DNA from: Rugamonas violacea
GTDB taxonomy: Bacteria > Pseudomonadota > Gammaproteobacteria > Burkholderiales > Burkholderiaceae_D
Assembly: GCF_016461825.1 (NCBI RefSeq)
Contig: NZ_JAEMNU010000145.1
Span: 35,203-73,844 of the forward strand
Length of the DNA: 38,642 nt
Direction: 5' to 3'
Below are positions 1 through 7,713 of the stretch, piece after piece. The notes under the pieces are model-generated. The model was not told where the DNA came from. It did not search any database and saw only the letters and a program-made list of their open reading frames with translations. The translations under genes and the position numbers were made by a program. Numbering within the stretch: the stretch's first letter is position 1; the number at the start of each line of letters is the position of its first letter.

Positions 1-31
1 ATTTTGCTGACCCCGGGGGATTTTGGGCGGC

Positions 32-886
32 TTAGAGGGCGGTGCGCAGCGCGAACAGTTCGGGGAACAGCACCACGTCGAGCATCTTGCGCAGGTAGCT
101 GACGCCGGCGGTGCCGCCGGTGCCGGTCTTGAAGCCGATGATGCGCTCGACCGTGGTGACGTGGCGGAAGCGCCAGAAGCGGAACGAGGTCTCCAGGTCG
201 ACCAGCTTTTCGGCCAGCTCGTACAGCGCCCAGTGTTTGGCCGGGTCGCGGTAGACCTCCAGCCAGGCCGCCTTGACCGATTCGTCGGCGACGGTGGCCA
301 GGGTCCAGTCGCCGTTCAGGCGCTCGGGCGTGATCGCCAGGCCGTTGCGGGCCAATAGTTTGATCGACTCGTCGTACACCGAGGGCGCGCGCAGCGCCGC
401 GTCCAAGGTGGCGAAGGCGGCCGGCGCGGTGTTGTGGACGTTGAGCAGGGCGGCGTTCTTGTTCCCCAAAATGAATTCGATCTCGCGGTACTGGTAGGAC
501 TGGAAGCCGGACGAGGCGCCCAGGTAGGGCCGGATGGCCGAGTACTCCGGCGGCGTCATCGTCGCCAGCACGTCCCAGGCGTGCACCAGCTGGTCCATGA
601 TGCGGGCCACCCGGGCCAGCATCTTGAAGGCCGGCGCCAGGTTGTCGGCCTGCAGATTGGCGCGCACGGCGTGCATCTCGTGCAGCATCAGCTTCATCCA
701 CAGCTCGCTGGTCTGGTGCTGGACGATGAACAGCATCTCGTTGTGGTTGGGCGAGAGCGGGTGCTGGGCGGTCAGGATCCGGTCCAGCGCCAGGTAGTCG
801 CCGTAGCTCATCGATTCGCTGAAATCCATCTGCGCGCCGTGCCACTGGGCGTGCGGGCATTGCGGGCTGTCGTTCTTGTCGGTCAT
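32..886 (-). CDS. kynA: Tryptophan 2,3-dioxygenase
   Basis: Haem enzyme that opens the indole ring of L-tryptophan to N-formylkynurenine, the first step of the kynurenine pathway; cytoplasmic. The 284-residue product has the family's usual length. Visible motifs are YGDYLALD near residue 28, FIVQHQTSELWMKL with the distal histidine at H57, the proximal haem-ligand candidate in RFRHVTTVERIIG at H242, and the substrate loop GTGGTAGVSYLRK just after it. It lies 24 bases downstream of kynU on the same strand, so the two are probably one transcript. The kynB formamidase needed between the two steps is not in the window; it could lie beyond the left edge. The first 31 bases of the window hold no recognisable feature. 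Confidence 0.97.
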   Translation of the reverse strand: MTDKNDSPQCPHAQWHGAQMDFSESMSYGDYLALDRILTAQHPLSPNHNEMLFIVQHQTSELWMKLMLHEMHAVRANLQADNLAPAFKMLARVARIMDQLVHAWDVLATMTPPEYSAIRPYLGASSGFQSYQYREIEFILGNKNAALLNVHNTAPAAFATLDAALRAPSVYDESIKLLARNGLAITPERLNGDWTLATVADESVKAAWLEVYRDPAKHWALYELAEKLVDLETSFRFWRFRHVTTVERIIGFKTGTGGTAGVSYLRKMLDVVLFPELFALRTAL

Positions 887-910
887 GGTGGCTCTATTCT
901 TGTGGTGGGG

Positions 911-2161
911 TCAGGTCACGGCGTCGCGCTTGGCGGCGATGTCGTAGGCGGTGTCGTCGAGGATCTGGCGCAGGATCTCGACCGCGTCCCAGACCTCGGT
1001 GTAACTGGTGTACAGCGGCGTGAAGCCGAAGCGCATGATGGCCGGCTCGCGGTAGTCGCCCACCACGCCGCGCGCGATCAGCGCCTGCATCACGGCGTAA
1101 CCGTGCGGATGGGTGAAGCTGACGTGGCTGCCGCGGCGGGCGTGCTGGCGCGGCGTCACCAGGCCGAGCGGATGGGCGGCGCAGCGTTGCTCGACCAATT
1201 CGATGAACAGGTCGGTCAGCGCCAGCGACTTGGCGCGGAGCGCCGCCATGTCGGTCTGCTCGAACACTTCCAGGCCGCTTTCGACCATCGCCAGCGAGAC
1301 GATCGGTTGGGTGCCGCACAGGGCGCGGCCGATGCCCTCGGTGGGGGCGAAGTCGGGCGCCATGGCGAACGGCGCGGCGTGGCCCCACCAGCCGGACAGG
1401 GGCTGGCGGAAGCGCGCCTGGTGCTTGGCCGGCACCCAGATGAAGGCCGGCGCGCCGGGGCCGCCGTTCAGGTATTTGTAGGTGCAGCCGACCGCCAGGT
1501 CGGCGCCGTCGCCGTTCAGGTCGAGCGGCACGGCGCCGGCCGAGTGGGCCAGGTCCCAGACGATCAGGGCGCCGGCGGCGTGGGCCAGCGCGCTGGTGGC
1601 GCGCATGTCGTGCTGATAGCCGCTGCGGTAGTTGACGTGGGTCAGCATGACGACGGCGGTGTCGCCGTCGATGGCGGCGGCGATCTGCTCGACCGAGTCG
1701 ACCAGGCGCACCGAGTAGCCGCGCGCCAGCCAGCCGGCCAGGCCCTGGGCCATGTAGATGTCGGTGGGGAAGTTGCTGCGTTCGGTGACCAGCACGCGCC
1801 GCGCCGCCGTGGCCGGCGCGTCGGCCTGCATCCGCAGGGCGGCGGCCAGCGCCTTGAACAGGTTGACCGAGGTGGTGTCGGTGACCACCACCTCGTCCCG
1901 GCCGGCGCCGAGCAGCGGGGCGAGGCGGTTGCCCAGGTGCTTGGGCAGGTCGAACCAGCCGGCGCTGTTCCAGCTGCGGATCAGGTCGTGGCCCCATTCG
2001 CGGGCGATGACGTCCTGGGCGCGGGCCAGCGCGGCGCGCGGCCGGGCGCCGAGGGAGTTGCCGTCCAGGTAGATCAGGCCGGCGGGCAGGTCGAACTGGG
2101 CGCGCAGGGCGGCGAGCGGATCTTGCGCGTCGCGGCCCAGGCAATCGTCACGTGTTGTCAT
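911..2161 (-). CDS. kynU: Kynureninase
   Basis: PLP enzyme that cleaves L-kynurenine to anthranilate and alanine. The 416-residue length matches the family. Seen: YLDGNSLG near residue 31, the SWNSAGWFDLP segment, VTDTTSVNLFK (about 93-103) for cofactor phosphate binding, WDLAHSAGAVPLDL (202-215) with the PLP-pyridine aspartate, and the Schiff-base lysine K229 in GCTYKYLNGGPGAP. It is the first gene of a kynU-kynA unit transcribed away from flhD. With kynA the product would be anthranilate, either for degradation or as a quinolone-type signal precursor; nothing in the window decides between these. No strong Shine-Dalgarno sequence is seen before the ATG. Confidence 0.97.
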   Translation of the reverse strand: MTTRDDCLGRDAQDPLAALRAQFDLPAGLIYLDGNSLGARPRAALARAQDVIAREWGHDLIRSWNSAGWFDLPKHLGNRLAPLLGAGRDEVVVTDTTSVNLFKALAAALRMQADAPATAARRVLVTERSNFPTDIYMAQGLAGWLARGYSVRLVDSVEQIAAAIDGDTAVVMLTHVNYRSGYQHDMRATSALAHAAGALIVWDLAHSAGAVPLDLNGDGADLAVGCTYKYLNGGPGAPAFIWVPAKHQARFRQPLSGWWGHAAPFAMAPDFAPTEGIGRALCGTQPIVSLAMVESGLEVFEQTDMAALRAKSLALTDLFIELVEQRCAAHPLGLVTPRQHARRGSHVSFTHPHGYAVMQALIARGVVGDYREPAIMRFGFTPLYTSYTEVWDAVEILRQILDDTAYDIAAKRDAVT

Positions 2162-2378
2162 TAAGTAACTTTCTATGGCTGTGAGGAGATACTTGAAGCT
2201 TCATGTATTTTTCGATGCATGGCGGAGTGTAGCAATTTCTTACCGCCGCAACCACAAAATGGACCGCGCGGGTGCCGCCATGGCGTTCCCCCATCCTGTC
2301 GAAAGCCGCATGGGCAGGGGCATGCGGGCCGATCGCGCAAGTATTTCCAGATTTTTTAAAAATAATTCAAAAAAACCC

Positions 2379-2405
2379 TAAAGTTCCCCGCAACGGCGCC
2401 GTTAC
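2379..2405 (+). promoter_or_regulatory. Sigma28-like promoter 1 upstream of flhD
   Basis: TAAAGTTC, an 11-base spacer, then GCCGTTAC. The flagellar sigma28 (FliA) consensus is TAAAGTTT-N11-GCCGATAA, so both boxes are close and the spacing is exact. It points toward flhD, about 420 bases upstream of the start codon. The 14-base string AACCCTAAAGTTCC around its -35 box recurs exactly at promoter 2. Function is inferred from the match alone. Confidence 0.55.
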
Positions 2406-2508
2406 CAGTTTCATGAAGAGCGGAAATGGGTCGATATTGCGATTCCTTAAGTTCTTCAGGCGGCAGGCGGGAAAGTCGAAAATAGTTAAAAATATTTCGT
2501 CCGAACCC

Positions 2509-2535
2509 TAAAGTTCCTGAAAAGGCTGTCGTTAA
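2509..2535 (+). promoter_or_regulatory. Sigma28-like promoter 2 upstream of flhD
   Basis: TAAAGTTC, an 11-base spacer, then GTCGTTAA, again close to the sigma28 consensus with exact spacing. It lies 130 bases downstream of promoter 1 and about 290 bases upstream of the flhD ATG. No open reading frame I can support lies between it and flhD, so flhDC is its likely target. Confidence 0.6.
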
Positions 2536-2639
2536 AGAGTCAGATGTAGCAAAAAAGAGTCGACTTGAATCAAATAAGTTGTACGTGCCAAGGGCCATTT
2601 TTGAAGCTGCCAGACCAGCAAATATCCGCGCCGCTAGGG

Positions 2640-2683
2640 CGTCGGCAAGCAATCCGCGAGTGTTTGTAAGACAAACACCGACG
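2640..2683 (+). other. Hairpin in the flhD leader
   Basis: GTGTTTGT (2660-2667) and ACAAACAC (2671-2678) form an almost loop-less perfect inverted repeat. An outer pair, CGTCGG (2640-2645) and CCGACG (2678-2683), can extend it with a bulge. It lies between the sigma28-like promoters and flhD, so it would be transcribed in the leader. It could be an operator dyad or an mRNA structure. The rest of 2162-2822 holds A/T-rich stretches but no gene I can support. Confidence 0.45.
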
Positions 2684-2822
2684 GGTCGCATCCGCTATTT
2701 CCCGACGGAAAATACAGCGCACCACCTCTTCTCGCATTTTTGTTGCTCAAGCAGAATGTATCTCACTGGAAACGCAAACGTGTTCCGGAGTGAATACCAC
2801 GCAACGGATTGAGGAGATGGAA

Positions 2823-3140
2823 ATGACTGCAAACGACATGATGGCTGAGATTCGCGATGCCAACCTGAGCTACCTGATGTTGGCTCAGCAAATGATCCGC
2901 GCGGACAAGGTGACCGCCATCTTCCGCCTGGGCATCGCCGCCGAGATCGCCGACCTGATCGAGGGCATGAGCAACGCGCAGATCCTCAAGCTGGCGGGCG
3001 GCAACATGATGTTGGCCCGCTTCCGCTTCGACGACAGCGCCATCCTGTCGATGCTGACCAGCCACAATAAAGACCGCGTGCTGGCCCAGTCGCACGCCGC
3101 CATCCTGATGGCCGGCCAGGCGGTCGAAGAAATCGCTTAA
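2823..3140 (+). CDS. flhD: Flagellar master regulator FlhD
   Basis: Subunit of the FlhD4C2 complex that activates class II flagellar operons with sigma70. The chosen ATG gives 105 residues that align from the first codon with E. coli FlhD: the I-x-D-x-N-L-S-Y-L-x-L-A-Q block is visible at residues 9-22, and KVTAIFRLGI and ARFRFDD follow. GAGGAG six bases upstream (2811-2816) supports this start over an in-frame GTG at 2790 and an ATG at 2817. The cysteine that forms the inter-subunit disulfide in E. coli FlhD (NQLVCHF) is absent here (NMMLARF). flhC follows 86 bases downstream. Two sigma28-like promoters precede it. Confidence 0.95.
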   Translation: MTANDMMAEIRDANLSYLMLAQQMIRADKVTAIFRLGIAAEIADLIEGMSNAQILKLAGGNMMLARFRFDDSAILSMLTSHNKDRVLAQSHAAILMAGQAVEEIA

Positions 3141-3154
3141 GCCCGGTCGTCGGC

Positions 3155-3180
3155 AAGAATAGTCGTCAAGAATAGTCGTC
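3155..3180 (+). repeat. 13-bp perfect tandem duplication between flhD and flhC
   Basis: AAGAATAGTCGTC occurs twice back to back (3155-3167 and 3168-3180), just after the flhD stop codon. It probably arose by slippage; no function is evident. Confidence 0.9.
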
Positions 3181-3226
3181 AACACGCAGTCAGCTGTCCG
3201 CAACGCAACGTCCCGGAGTCGATATC

Positions 3227-3775
3227 ATGGCCAAGAAGAGTGTAGTGTCCGAAGCGCAAGAGATTCAACTGGCGATTGAATTGATCCAGCTCGGCGCCCG
3301 CCTGCAATTGCTCGAAACCGAGGTGTCGCTGTCGCGCGAACGCCTGCTCAAGCTGTACAAGGAACTCAAGGGCGTGTCGCCGCCGAAGGGCATGCTGCCG
3401 TTCTCGACCGACTGGTTCCTCACCTGGCAGCCGAACATCCACTCCTCGCTGTTCATCAACATCCACAAATTCCTCGTCGACCACGCCGGCGCCGGCGGCA
3501 TCGAGGCGGTGATGAAGGCCTACAAGCTGTACCTGGAACAAATGCCGCCCGAGCCGGGCGAAGAGCCGATGCTGTCGCTGACCCGCGCCTGGACCCTGGT
3601 GCGTTTCTTCAGCGGCAAGATGCTGGAGCTGGCCCCCTGCGGCAAATGCCAGGGCAGGTTCGTGGTCAACTGCATGGACTTGAACGGCAGTTATGTCTGC
3701 GGCCTGTGCCACATGCCTTCGCGCGCCGGCAAGACCAAAAAAGCCAAGATCGCCGACGCGCTGCTGGCGGCGTGA
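3227..3775 (+). CDS. flhC: Flagellar master regulator FlhC
   Basis: DNA-contacting partner of FlhD in the FlhD4C2 activator. The 182-residue length is close to that of E. coli FlhC. The zinc site is complete: C138 and C141 in PCGKCQGRF, C158 and C161 in VCGLCHMPS, with a further C149 between them. The basic tail SRAGKTKKAK follows the zinc site. The start ATG has CCGGAG about eight bases upstream. It shares an operon with flhD. A strong hairpin with a T run at 3802-3833 suggests that most flhDC transcripts end here. Confidence 0.96.
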   Translation: MAKKSVVSEAQEIQLAIELIQLGARLQLLETEVSLSRERLLKLYKELKGVSPPKGMLPFSTDWFLTWQPNIHSSLFINIHKFLVDHAGAGGIEAVMKAYKLYLEQMPPEPGEEPMLSLTRAWTLVRFFSGKMLELAPCGKCQGRFVVNCMDLNGSYVCGLCHMPSRAGKTKKAKIADALLAA

Positions 3776-3801
3776 TCCAGCCTTCCCCCATCTTCCAAGC
3801 G

Positions 3802-3833
3802 CGCGGCCGGGCATGAGTTCCCGGCCGCGTTTT
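3802..3833 (+). terminator. Intrinsic terminator after flhC
   Basis: CGCGGCCGGG (3802-3811) and CCCGGCCGCG (3820-3829) make a perfect 10-bp GC stem with an 8-base loop, followed by TTTT. An ATG at 3813 sits in the loop, which argues against it as the start of the next gene. Confidence 0.7.
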
Positions 3834-3836
3834 GCC

Positions 3837-4607
3837 ATGCGCTGGCCGCGTTTGGCGCGGCTGTGGCGGGCGCCGGCGGTGCGCGCCTTGCTGCTGCAGG
3901 CGCTGGCGCTGCTGCCCGCTTTTCTCCTGTTGAGTTTGCTGGCCCGCCTCGGCCACACCGTCACGCCGCTGCTGGCGGCGCTGACGCAGGGCGCCTGCGC
4001 GGCGGCGCTCGGCTGGTGCGCCGGCCTGGCCGTCTGGTGGCGCCCGATCCAGCTGCTGTTCCCGCTGGCCCTGCTGGGCGCCAGCGCCTGGCATTTGCCG
4101 CCGGCCTGGTTCCTGTCGGTCTTCCTCTTCCTGCTCGGCCTGTACTGGTCGACCTTCCGCACCCAGGTGCCTTACTATCCGTCCAATCCGGCCGTGTGGG
4201 CGGCGGTGCAGCAGTTGCTGCCGGCCGGTCCGGCGCGCATGGTCGACATCGGCAGCGGCCTGGGCGGATTGGTGCTGCACCTGGCGCGCCGCCGCGCCGA
4301 CGTCGACTGCGTCGGCATCGAACTGGCGCCGCTGCCCTGGCTGCTCAGCCGTCTGCGCGCCGCGCTGGCCGGCAGCCGCGCCCGCTTTCTGCGCGGCGAT
4401 TACGAGGAACTTGATTTCGCTCAATTCGACCTCGTCTTCGCCTACCTGTCGCCGGCCGTGATGGGCCAGCTGTGGCGCAAGGCGGCGGCCGAAATGCGCC
4501 CCGGCTCGCTGCTGCTCAGCTATGAGTTCGCCATCGTCGGGCGCCCGCCCGACAAGACCATCCACGCCACAGCGGGCGGCGCCGCACTCTACGGATGGTA
4601 CTTTTAA
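3837..4607 (+). CDS. Membrane-anchored class I SAM methyltransferase-like protein
   Basis: Four hydrophobic segments (about residues 16-37, 43-66, 69-85 and 90-105) are followed by a cytoplasmic Rossmann-type domain with SAM motif I MVDIGSGLGG (135-144) and an acidic end of strand 2, VGIEL. Substrate unknown. I chose ATG 3837 (256 residues) because the upstream ATG 3813 lies in the terminator loop; neither has a good ribosome binding site. It sits between flhDC and motAB, same strand, with a 182-base gap before motA. Expression may rely on read-through from flhC. A role in motility is suggested only by position. Confidence 0.75.
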   Translation: MRWPRLARLWRAPAVRALLLQALALLPAFLLLSLLARLGHTVTPLLAALTQGACAAALGWCAGLAVWWRPIQLLFPLALLGASAWHLPPAWFLSVFLFLLGLYWSTFRTQVPYYPSNPAVWAAVQQLLPAGPARMVDIGSGLGGLVLHLARRRADVDCVGIELAPLPWLLSRLRAALAGSRARFLRGDYEELDFAQFDLVFAYLSPAVMGQLWRKAAAEMRPGSLLLSYEFAIVGRPPDKTIHATAGGAALYGWYF

Positions 4608-4695
4608 GCATCATTTTGCGTTATTTGCTTGCCCCTGCCACCACTCTCACGCTATTGTAGTTCCACATGTAAATTTATTGAATTCGAGCGTATTC

Positions 4696-4716
4696 AAGGG
4701 GGAGTTCCCCCCTTTT
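4696..4716 (+). other. G/C hairpin upstream of motA
   Basis: AAGGGGG (4696-4702) pairs with CCCCCTT (4708-4714) around a 5-base loop, followed by two more T. It lies in the 182-base gap before motA and could be a weak terminator for the methyltransferase gene. I could not assign a convincing motA promoter in the gap. Confidence 0.35.
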
Positions 4717-4789
4717 GGGTGGCCGCTCGCCGGCCTCGGCGGCGCCGGACGGCGCCGGCAGCTCATTCAGACATTGGGAGTCAGCGCAC

Positions 4790-5650
4790 TTGTTAGTCAT
4801 AATCGGTTATGTCATCGTTTGTTTCGGCGTGTTCGGCGGTTTCGCGATGGGCGGCGGCCACTTGGCCGCGCTGTTCCAGCCGCTCGAATTGCTGATGATC
4901 GGTGGCGGCGCCCTCGGCGCCTTCCTGGTCGGCAACAACGGCAAGGCGATCAAGGCCACCCTGGCCGCCATCCCCACGCTGTTCCAGGGGTCGCGCTACA
5001 CCAAAGAGCTGTACATGGAGTTGATGTCGCTGTTGTTCGACGTGCTGTCCAAGGTGCGCAAGGAAGGCTTGATGTCGATCGAGGGCGACATCGACAGTCC
5101 GAACGAGAGCCCGCTGTTCAACAAGTATCCCAGCGTGCTGCACGACCACCATATCGTCGAGTTCATGACCGATTACCTGCGGCTGATGGTGTCCGGCAAT
5201 ATGGACGCCTTCCAGATCGAGAACCTGATGGACAACGAGATCGAGACCCACCACCACGAGGGCGCCGTGCCGGGCCACGCCATCGCCAAGCTGGGCGACG
5301 GCATGCCGGCCTTCGGCATCGTGGCGGCGGTGATGGGGGTGGTGCACACCATGGAGTCGGTCGGCATTCCACCGGCCGAGCTGGGCATCCTGATCGCCCA
5401 CGCGCTGGTCGGCACCTTCCTCGGCATTTTGCTGGCCTACGGTTTCGTCGGGCCGCTGGCCAGCCTGCTGGAACAGAAGCTCGACGAGTCGACCAAGATG
5501 TACCAGTGCGTCAAGGTGACGCTGCTGGCCAGCCTGAACGGCTACGCGCCGGCGCTGGCGGTGGAGTTCGGCCGCAAGGTGCTGTACTCGACCGAACGGC
5601 CGAGTTTCGCCGAACTCGAGGACCACATCAAAAAGTCCAAGTCCAAGTAG
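4790..5650 (+). CDS. motA: Flagellar stator protein MotA (TTG start)
   Basis: Proton-channel stator subunit that works with MotB in the inner membrane. From the TTG at 4790 the protein (286 residues) reads L-L-V-I-I-G-Y and then GVFGG, which aligns residue for residue with the MLILLGY start of E. coli MotA. GGGAG at 4776-4780 is a suitably placed ribosome binding site. No in-frame ATG lies close to this point; the next upstream start would add about 25 non-homologous residues. Conserved blocks: VGNNGKAIK, YTKELYM, DYLRLMVSGNM, PAFGIVAAVMGVVH, GTFLGILLAYGF, VEFGRKVLYS. motB follows 52 bases downstream. Confidence 0.95.
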   Translation: MLVIIGYVIVCFGVFGGFAMGGGHLAALFQPLELLMIGGGALGAFLVGNNGKAIKATLAAIPTLFQGSRYTKELYMELMSLLFDVLSKVRKEGLMSIEGDIDSPNESPLFNKYPSVLHDHHIVEFMTDYLRLMVSGNMDAFQIENLMDNEIETHHHEGAVPGHAIAKLGDGMPAFGIVAAVMGVVHTMESVGIPPAELGILIAHALVGTFLGILLAYGFVGPLASLLEQKLDESTKMYQCVKVTLLASLNGYAPALAVEFGRKVLYSTERPSFAELEDHIKKSKSK

Positions 5651-5702
5651 GCGCGGGCGCACCATATGATGTTTGCAACGATGGAAACAACGGGGATTCG
5701 AC

Positions 5703-6635
5703 ATGGCTGAAGAGGGCTTGCGGCCAATTATCGTCAAACGCATCAAGAAAACCGCCGGCGGCCACCACGGCGGCGCGTGGAAGATCGCGTATGCCGACTT
5801 CGTGACGGCGATGATGGCCTTCTTCCTGTTGATGTGGTTGCTCGGCTCGACCACCAAGGGCGACCTGAACGGCATCTCCGAATACTTCAAGACGCCGCTC
5901 AAGGTGGCCATGCAGGGCGGCGCCGGCAGCGGCGACAGCTCGTCGGTGATCCCCGGCGGCGGCAAGGACCTGACCCGGCGCGACGGCCAGGTGCGCAACG
6001 CCGACGACCCGACCATCAAGAAGACCTACAACCTGAGCGCCGCCAAGGCCGCCATGGAACGCGAGGAGGCGGCGCGGCTGCAACAGTTGAAGGAAAAGAT
6101 CGAGGCCAAGATCGAGTCCAATCCGCTGTTGAAGAAGTACAAGAACCAGCTGCTGCTCGACTTCACCAGCGAGGGCCTGCGCATCCAGATCGTCGACGAG
6201 CAGAACCGTCCGATGTTCGCGCTGGCCAAGGCCGAGCTGCAACCGTACACCCGCGAGATCCTGCACGAGATCGGCTTCGTGCTGAACGACGTGCCGAACA
6301 AGATCGGCCTGTCCGGCCACACCGACTCGACGCCCTATATGAGCGACGCCGGCTACAGCAACTGGGAATTGTCGGCCGACCGCGCCAACGCCTCGCGCCG
6401 CGAGCTGATCGCCGGCGGCATGAGCGAGGCCAAGATGTTGCGCGTGGTCGGGCTGGCCTCGGCCGCCCACCTCGACAAGCTCGACCCGTTCAACCCGGTC
6501 AACCGGCGCATCAGCATCATCGTGATGAACAAGAAGACCGAGGAAAACGTGATGCGCGACGGCGCCAAGATCGAAGTGGGCGCCGAGGAGCAGGGCGCGG
6601 CGGCGCCGGCGGCGCCAGCCCGCGCCAGGAAATAG
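5703..6635 (+). CDS. motB: Flagellar stator protein MotB
   Basis: Stator subunit with one transmembrane helix and a periplasmic OmpA-like peptidoglycan-binding domain. The 310-residue product has the N-terminal block WKIAYADFVTAMMAFFLLMW with the proton-carrying aspartate at D32, as in E. coli. The OmpA-like region carries RIQIVDEQNRPMF, LSGHTDSTPY and YSNWELSADRANASRRELI. The C-terminal tail is Ala/Pro rich. I chose the ATG at 5703 because an upstream in-frame ATG (5673) would add ten residues not found in homologues, and GGGG lies a few bases before 5703. Operon with motA. Confidence 0.96.
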   Translation: MAEEGLRPIIVKRIKKTAGGHHGGAWKIAYADFVTAMMAFFLLMWLLGSTTKGDLNGISEYFKTPLKVAMQGGAGSGDSSSVIPGGGKDLTRRDGQVRNADDPTIKKTYNLSAAKAAMEREEAARLQQLKEKIEAKIESNPLLKKYKNQLLLDFTSEGLRIQIVDEQNRPMFALAKAELQPYTREILHEIGFVLNDVPNKIGLSGHTDSTPYMSDAGYSNWELSADRANASRRELIAGGMSEAKMLRVVGLASAAHLDKLDPFNPVNRRISIIVMNKKTEENVMRDGAKIEVGAEEQGAAAPAAPARARK

Positions 6636-6637
6636 CG

Positions 6638-6661
6638 CAGCGCGTCCCCGCGGGGGCGCTG
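6638..6661 (+). other. Hairpin between motB and the CheZ-like gene
   Basis: CAGCGC (6638-6643) pairs with GCGCTG (6656-6661), and CCCC (6646-6649) with GGGG inside it. There is no T run, so it is more likely an mRNA structure than a terminator. Confidence 0.35.
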
Positions 6662-6682
6662 TTACACCAGAACGAGACTGTT

Positions 6683-7231
6683 ATGACGAGAAAAAAAATC
6701 CTTGGTTCACATGTCAAACGCCTGCTGTCGGGCGTGTCCGACCACGGCAAGAAACATCTGACCGAAGTCGAGACCGACCTGATCCAGACCGGCCTGCTGT
6801 TGGAGGAGGCGATCGAAAAGCTGTCCTTCAACTTCATGGCGATCCACCAGGCGGTCGAGGGGCAGCAGGAGACCATCCGCCTGCTGCTCGAGGGCGGCGA
6901 CCCGACGCCGGAGCACCGCGCCCAGCTCGAGGCGCTGCAGGGCCAGGTCGGCGGCTATGTCAACGCCGCCATCACCAGCATGCAGTTCCAGGACATGACC
7001 AGCCAGCTGATCGACCGCACCCTGAAGCGCGTCACCGGCCTGCGCGAATTTCTCGGCACGCTGGGCGCCCACGGCGCCGAGATGTTGCCTGAAAGCGACA
7101 ACGAGGAGATTGTCGACCTGCTCGGTAAAGTCAGCATGGCGCTGGCGATTCAAAGCCTGGAGTTGCGCAGCGTGCTGCGCAAGGCCGTCAGTCAAAAGCA
7201 CCTGGAGAGTGGCGACATCGAGCTGTTTTAG
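6683..7231 (+). CDS. CheZ-like protein phosphatase (second copy type)
   Basis: 182-residue, mostly helical protein. Its core QFQDMTSQLID carries D104 and Q108 with the same D-x-x-x-Q spacing as the CheZ catalytic pair (E. coli D143 and Q147). It ends with SGDIELF, in the place where CheZ has its CheY-binding tail. It is shorter than classical CheZ, lacks the GF-type ending and is clearly distinct from the canonical cheZ at 15581. It lies between motB and a CheY-like gene, so the CheY-like protein is its most likely target; this is inferred from position. Not assigned a gene symbol. Confidence 0.75.
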   Translation: MTRKKILGSHVKRLLSGVSDHGKKHLTEVETDLIQTGLLLEEAIEKLSFNFMAIHQAVEGQQETIRLLLEGGDPTPEHRAQLEALQGQVGGYVNAAITSMQFQDMTSQLIDRTLKRVTGLREFLGTLGAHGAEMLPESDNEEIVDLLGKVSMALAIQSLELRSVLRKAVSQKHLESGDIELF

Positions 7232-7302
7232 CCCGACCGCCCTTGATCGATCGTTAATAAAGCGGGGCCGCTGTCCCGGAATTTCAAAGAGTGAGAGCAA
7301 AG

Positions 7303-7668
7303 ATGGCAAAGACAATACTTGCAGTGGATGATTCCAGTTCCTTGCGCCAGATGGTGGCCTTCAGCCTGAAGGCGGCCGGTTACCTGGTGGTCGAGGCGGT
7401 CGACGGCCAGGACGGCCTGGAAAAGGCCAAGCAGCAGGCGGTCGATCTGGTGCTGACCGACCAGAACATGCCGCGCATGGACGGCCTCGAGCTGATCAAG
7501 CTGTTGCGCGATCTGCCGGCCTACCAGAAGGTGCCCATCCTGATGCTGACCACCGAGTCGTCCGACGAGATGAAAGCCAAGGGCCGCGCTGCCGGCGCCA
7601 ACGGCTGGCTGGTCAAGCCCTTCGATCCGCAGCGCCTGATCGAGGTGGTCAAAAAGGTCATCGGCTGA
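7303..7668 (+). CDS. CheY-like single-domain response regulator
   Basis: A 121-residue receiver domain with no output domain. Phospho-acceptor D53 (LTDQNMPRMDG), acidic pair D9/D10, switch threonine in MLTTES (T83) and K105 in LVKPFD are all present. It is different from the canonical CheY at 15192; the tight spacing to the CheZ-like gene and to cheA (45 bases) suggests it is phosphorylated by CheA. Start ATG 7303 is preferred to the GTG at 7291, which adds only four residues. Confidence 0.9.
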   Translation: MAKTILAVDDSSSLRQMVAFSLKAAGYLVVEAVDGQDGLEKAKQQAVDLVLTDQNMPRMDGLELIKLLRDLPAYQKVPILMLTTESSDEMKAKGRAAGANGWLVKPFDPQRLIEVVKKVIG

Positions 7669-7713
7669 TGAAGCGAGTGCAATGATGTCGAGCGAACTAC
7701 ACGGAGTAACCCC

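Noticed and set aside
434..2164. A 576-codon plus-strand frame opposite kynA and kynU
   Set aside because: Composition is Gly/Val/Gln/Arg shadow of GC-rich codons on the other strand; the minus-strand genes are well-identified enzymes.
2579..2812. A 77-codon frame in the flhD leader
   Set aside because: No ribosome binding site, no family features, and it runs across the hairpin; more likely untranslated leader.
3813..3836. ATG 3813 as start of the methyltransferase gene
   Set aside because: It lies in the loop of the terminator hairpin and lacks a ribosome binding site; ATG 3837 begins after the hairpin.
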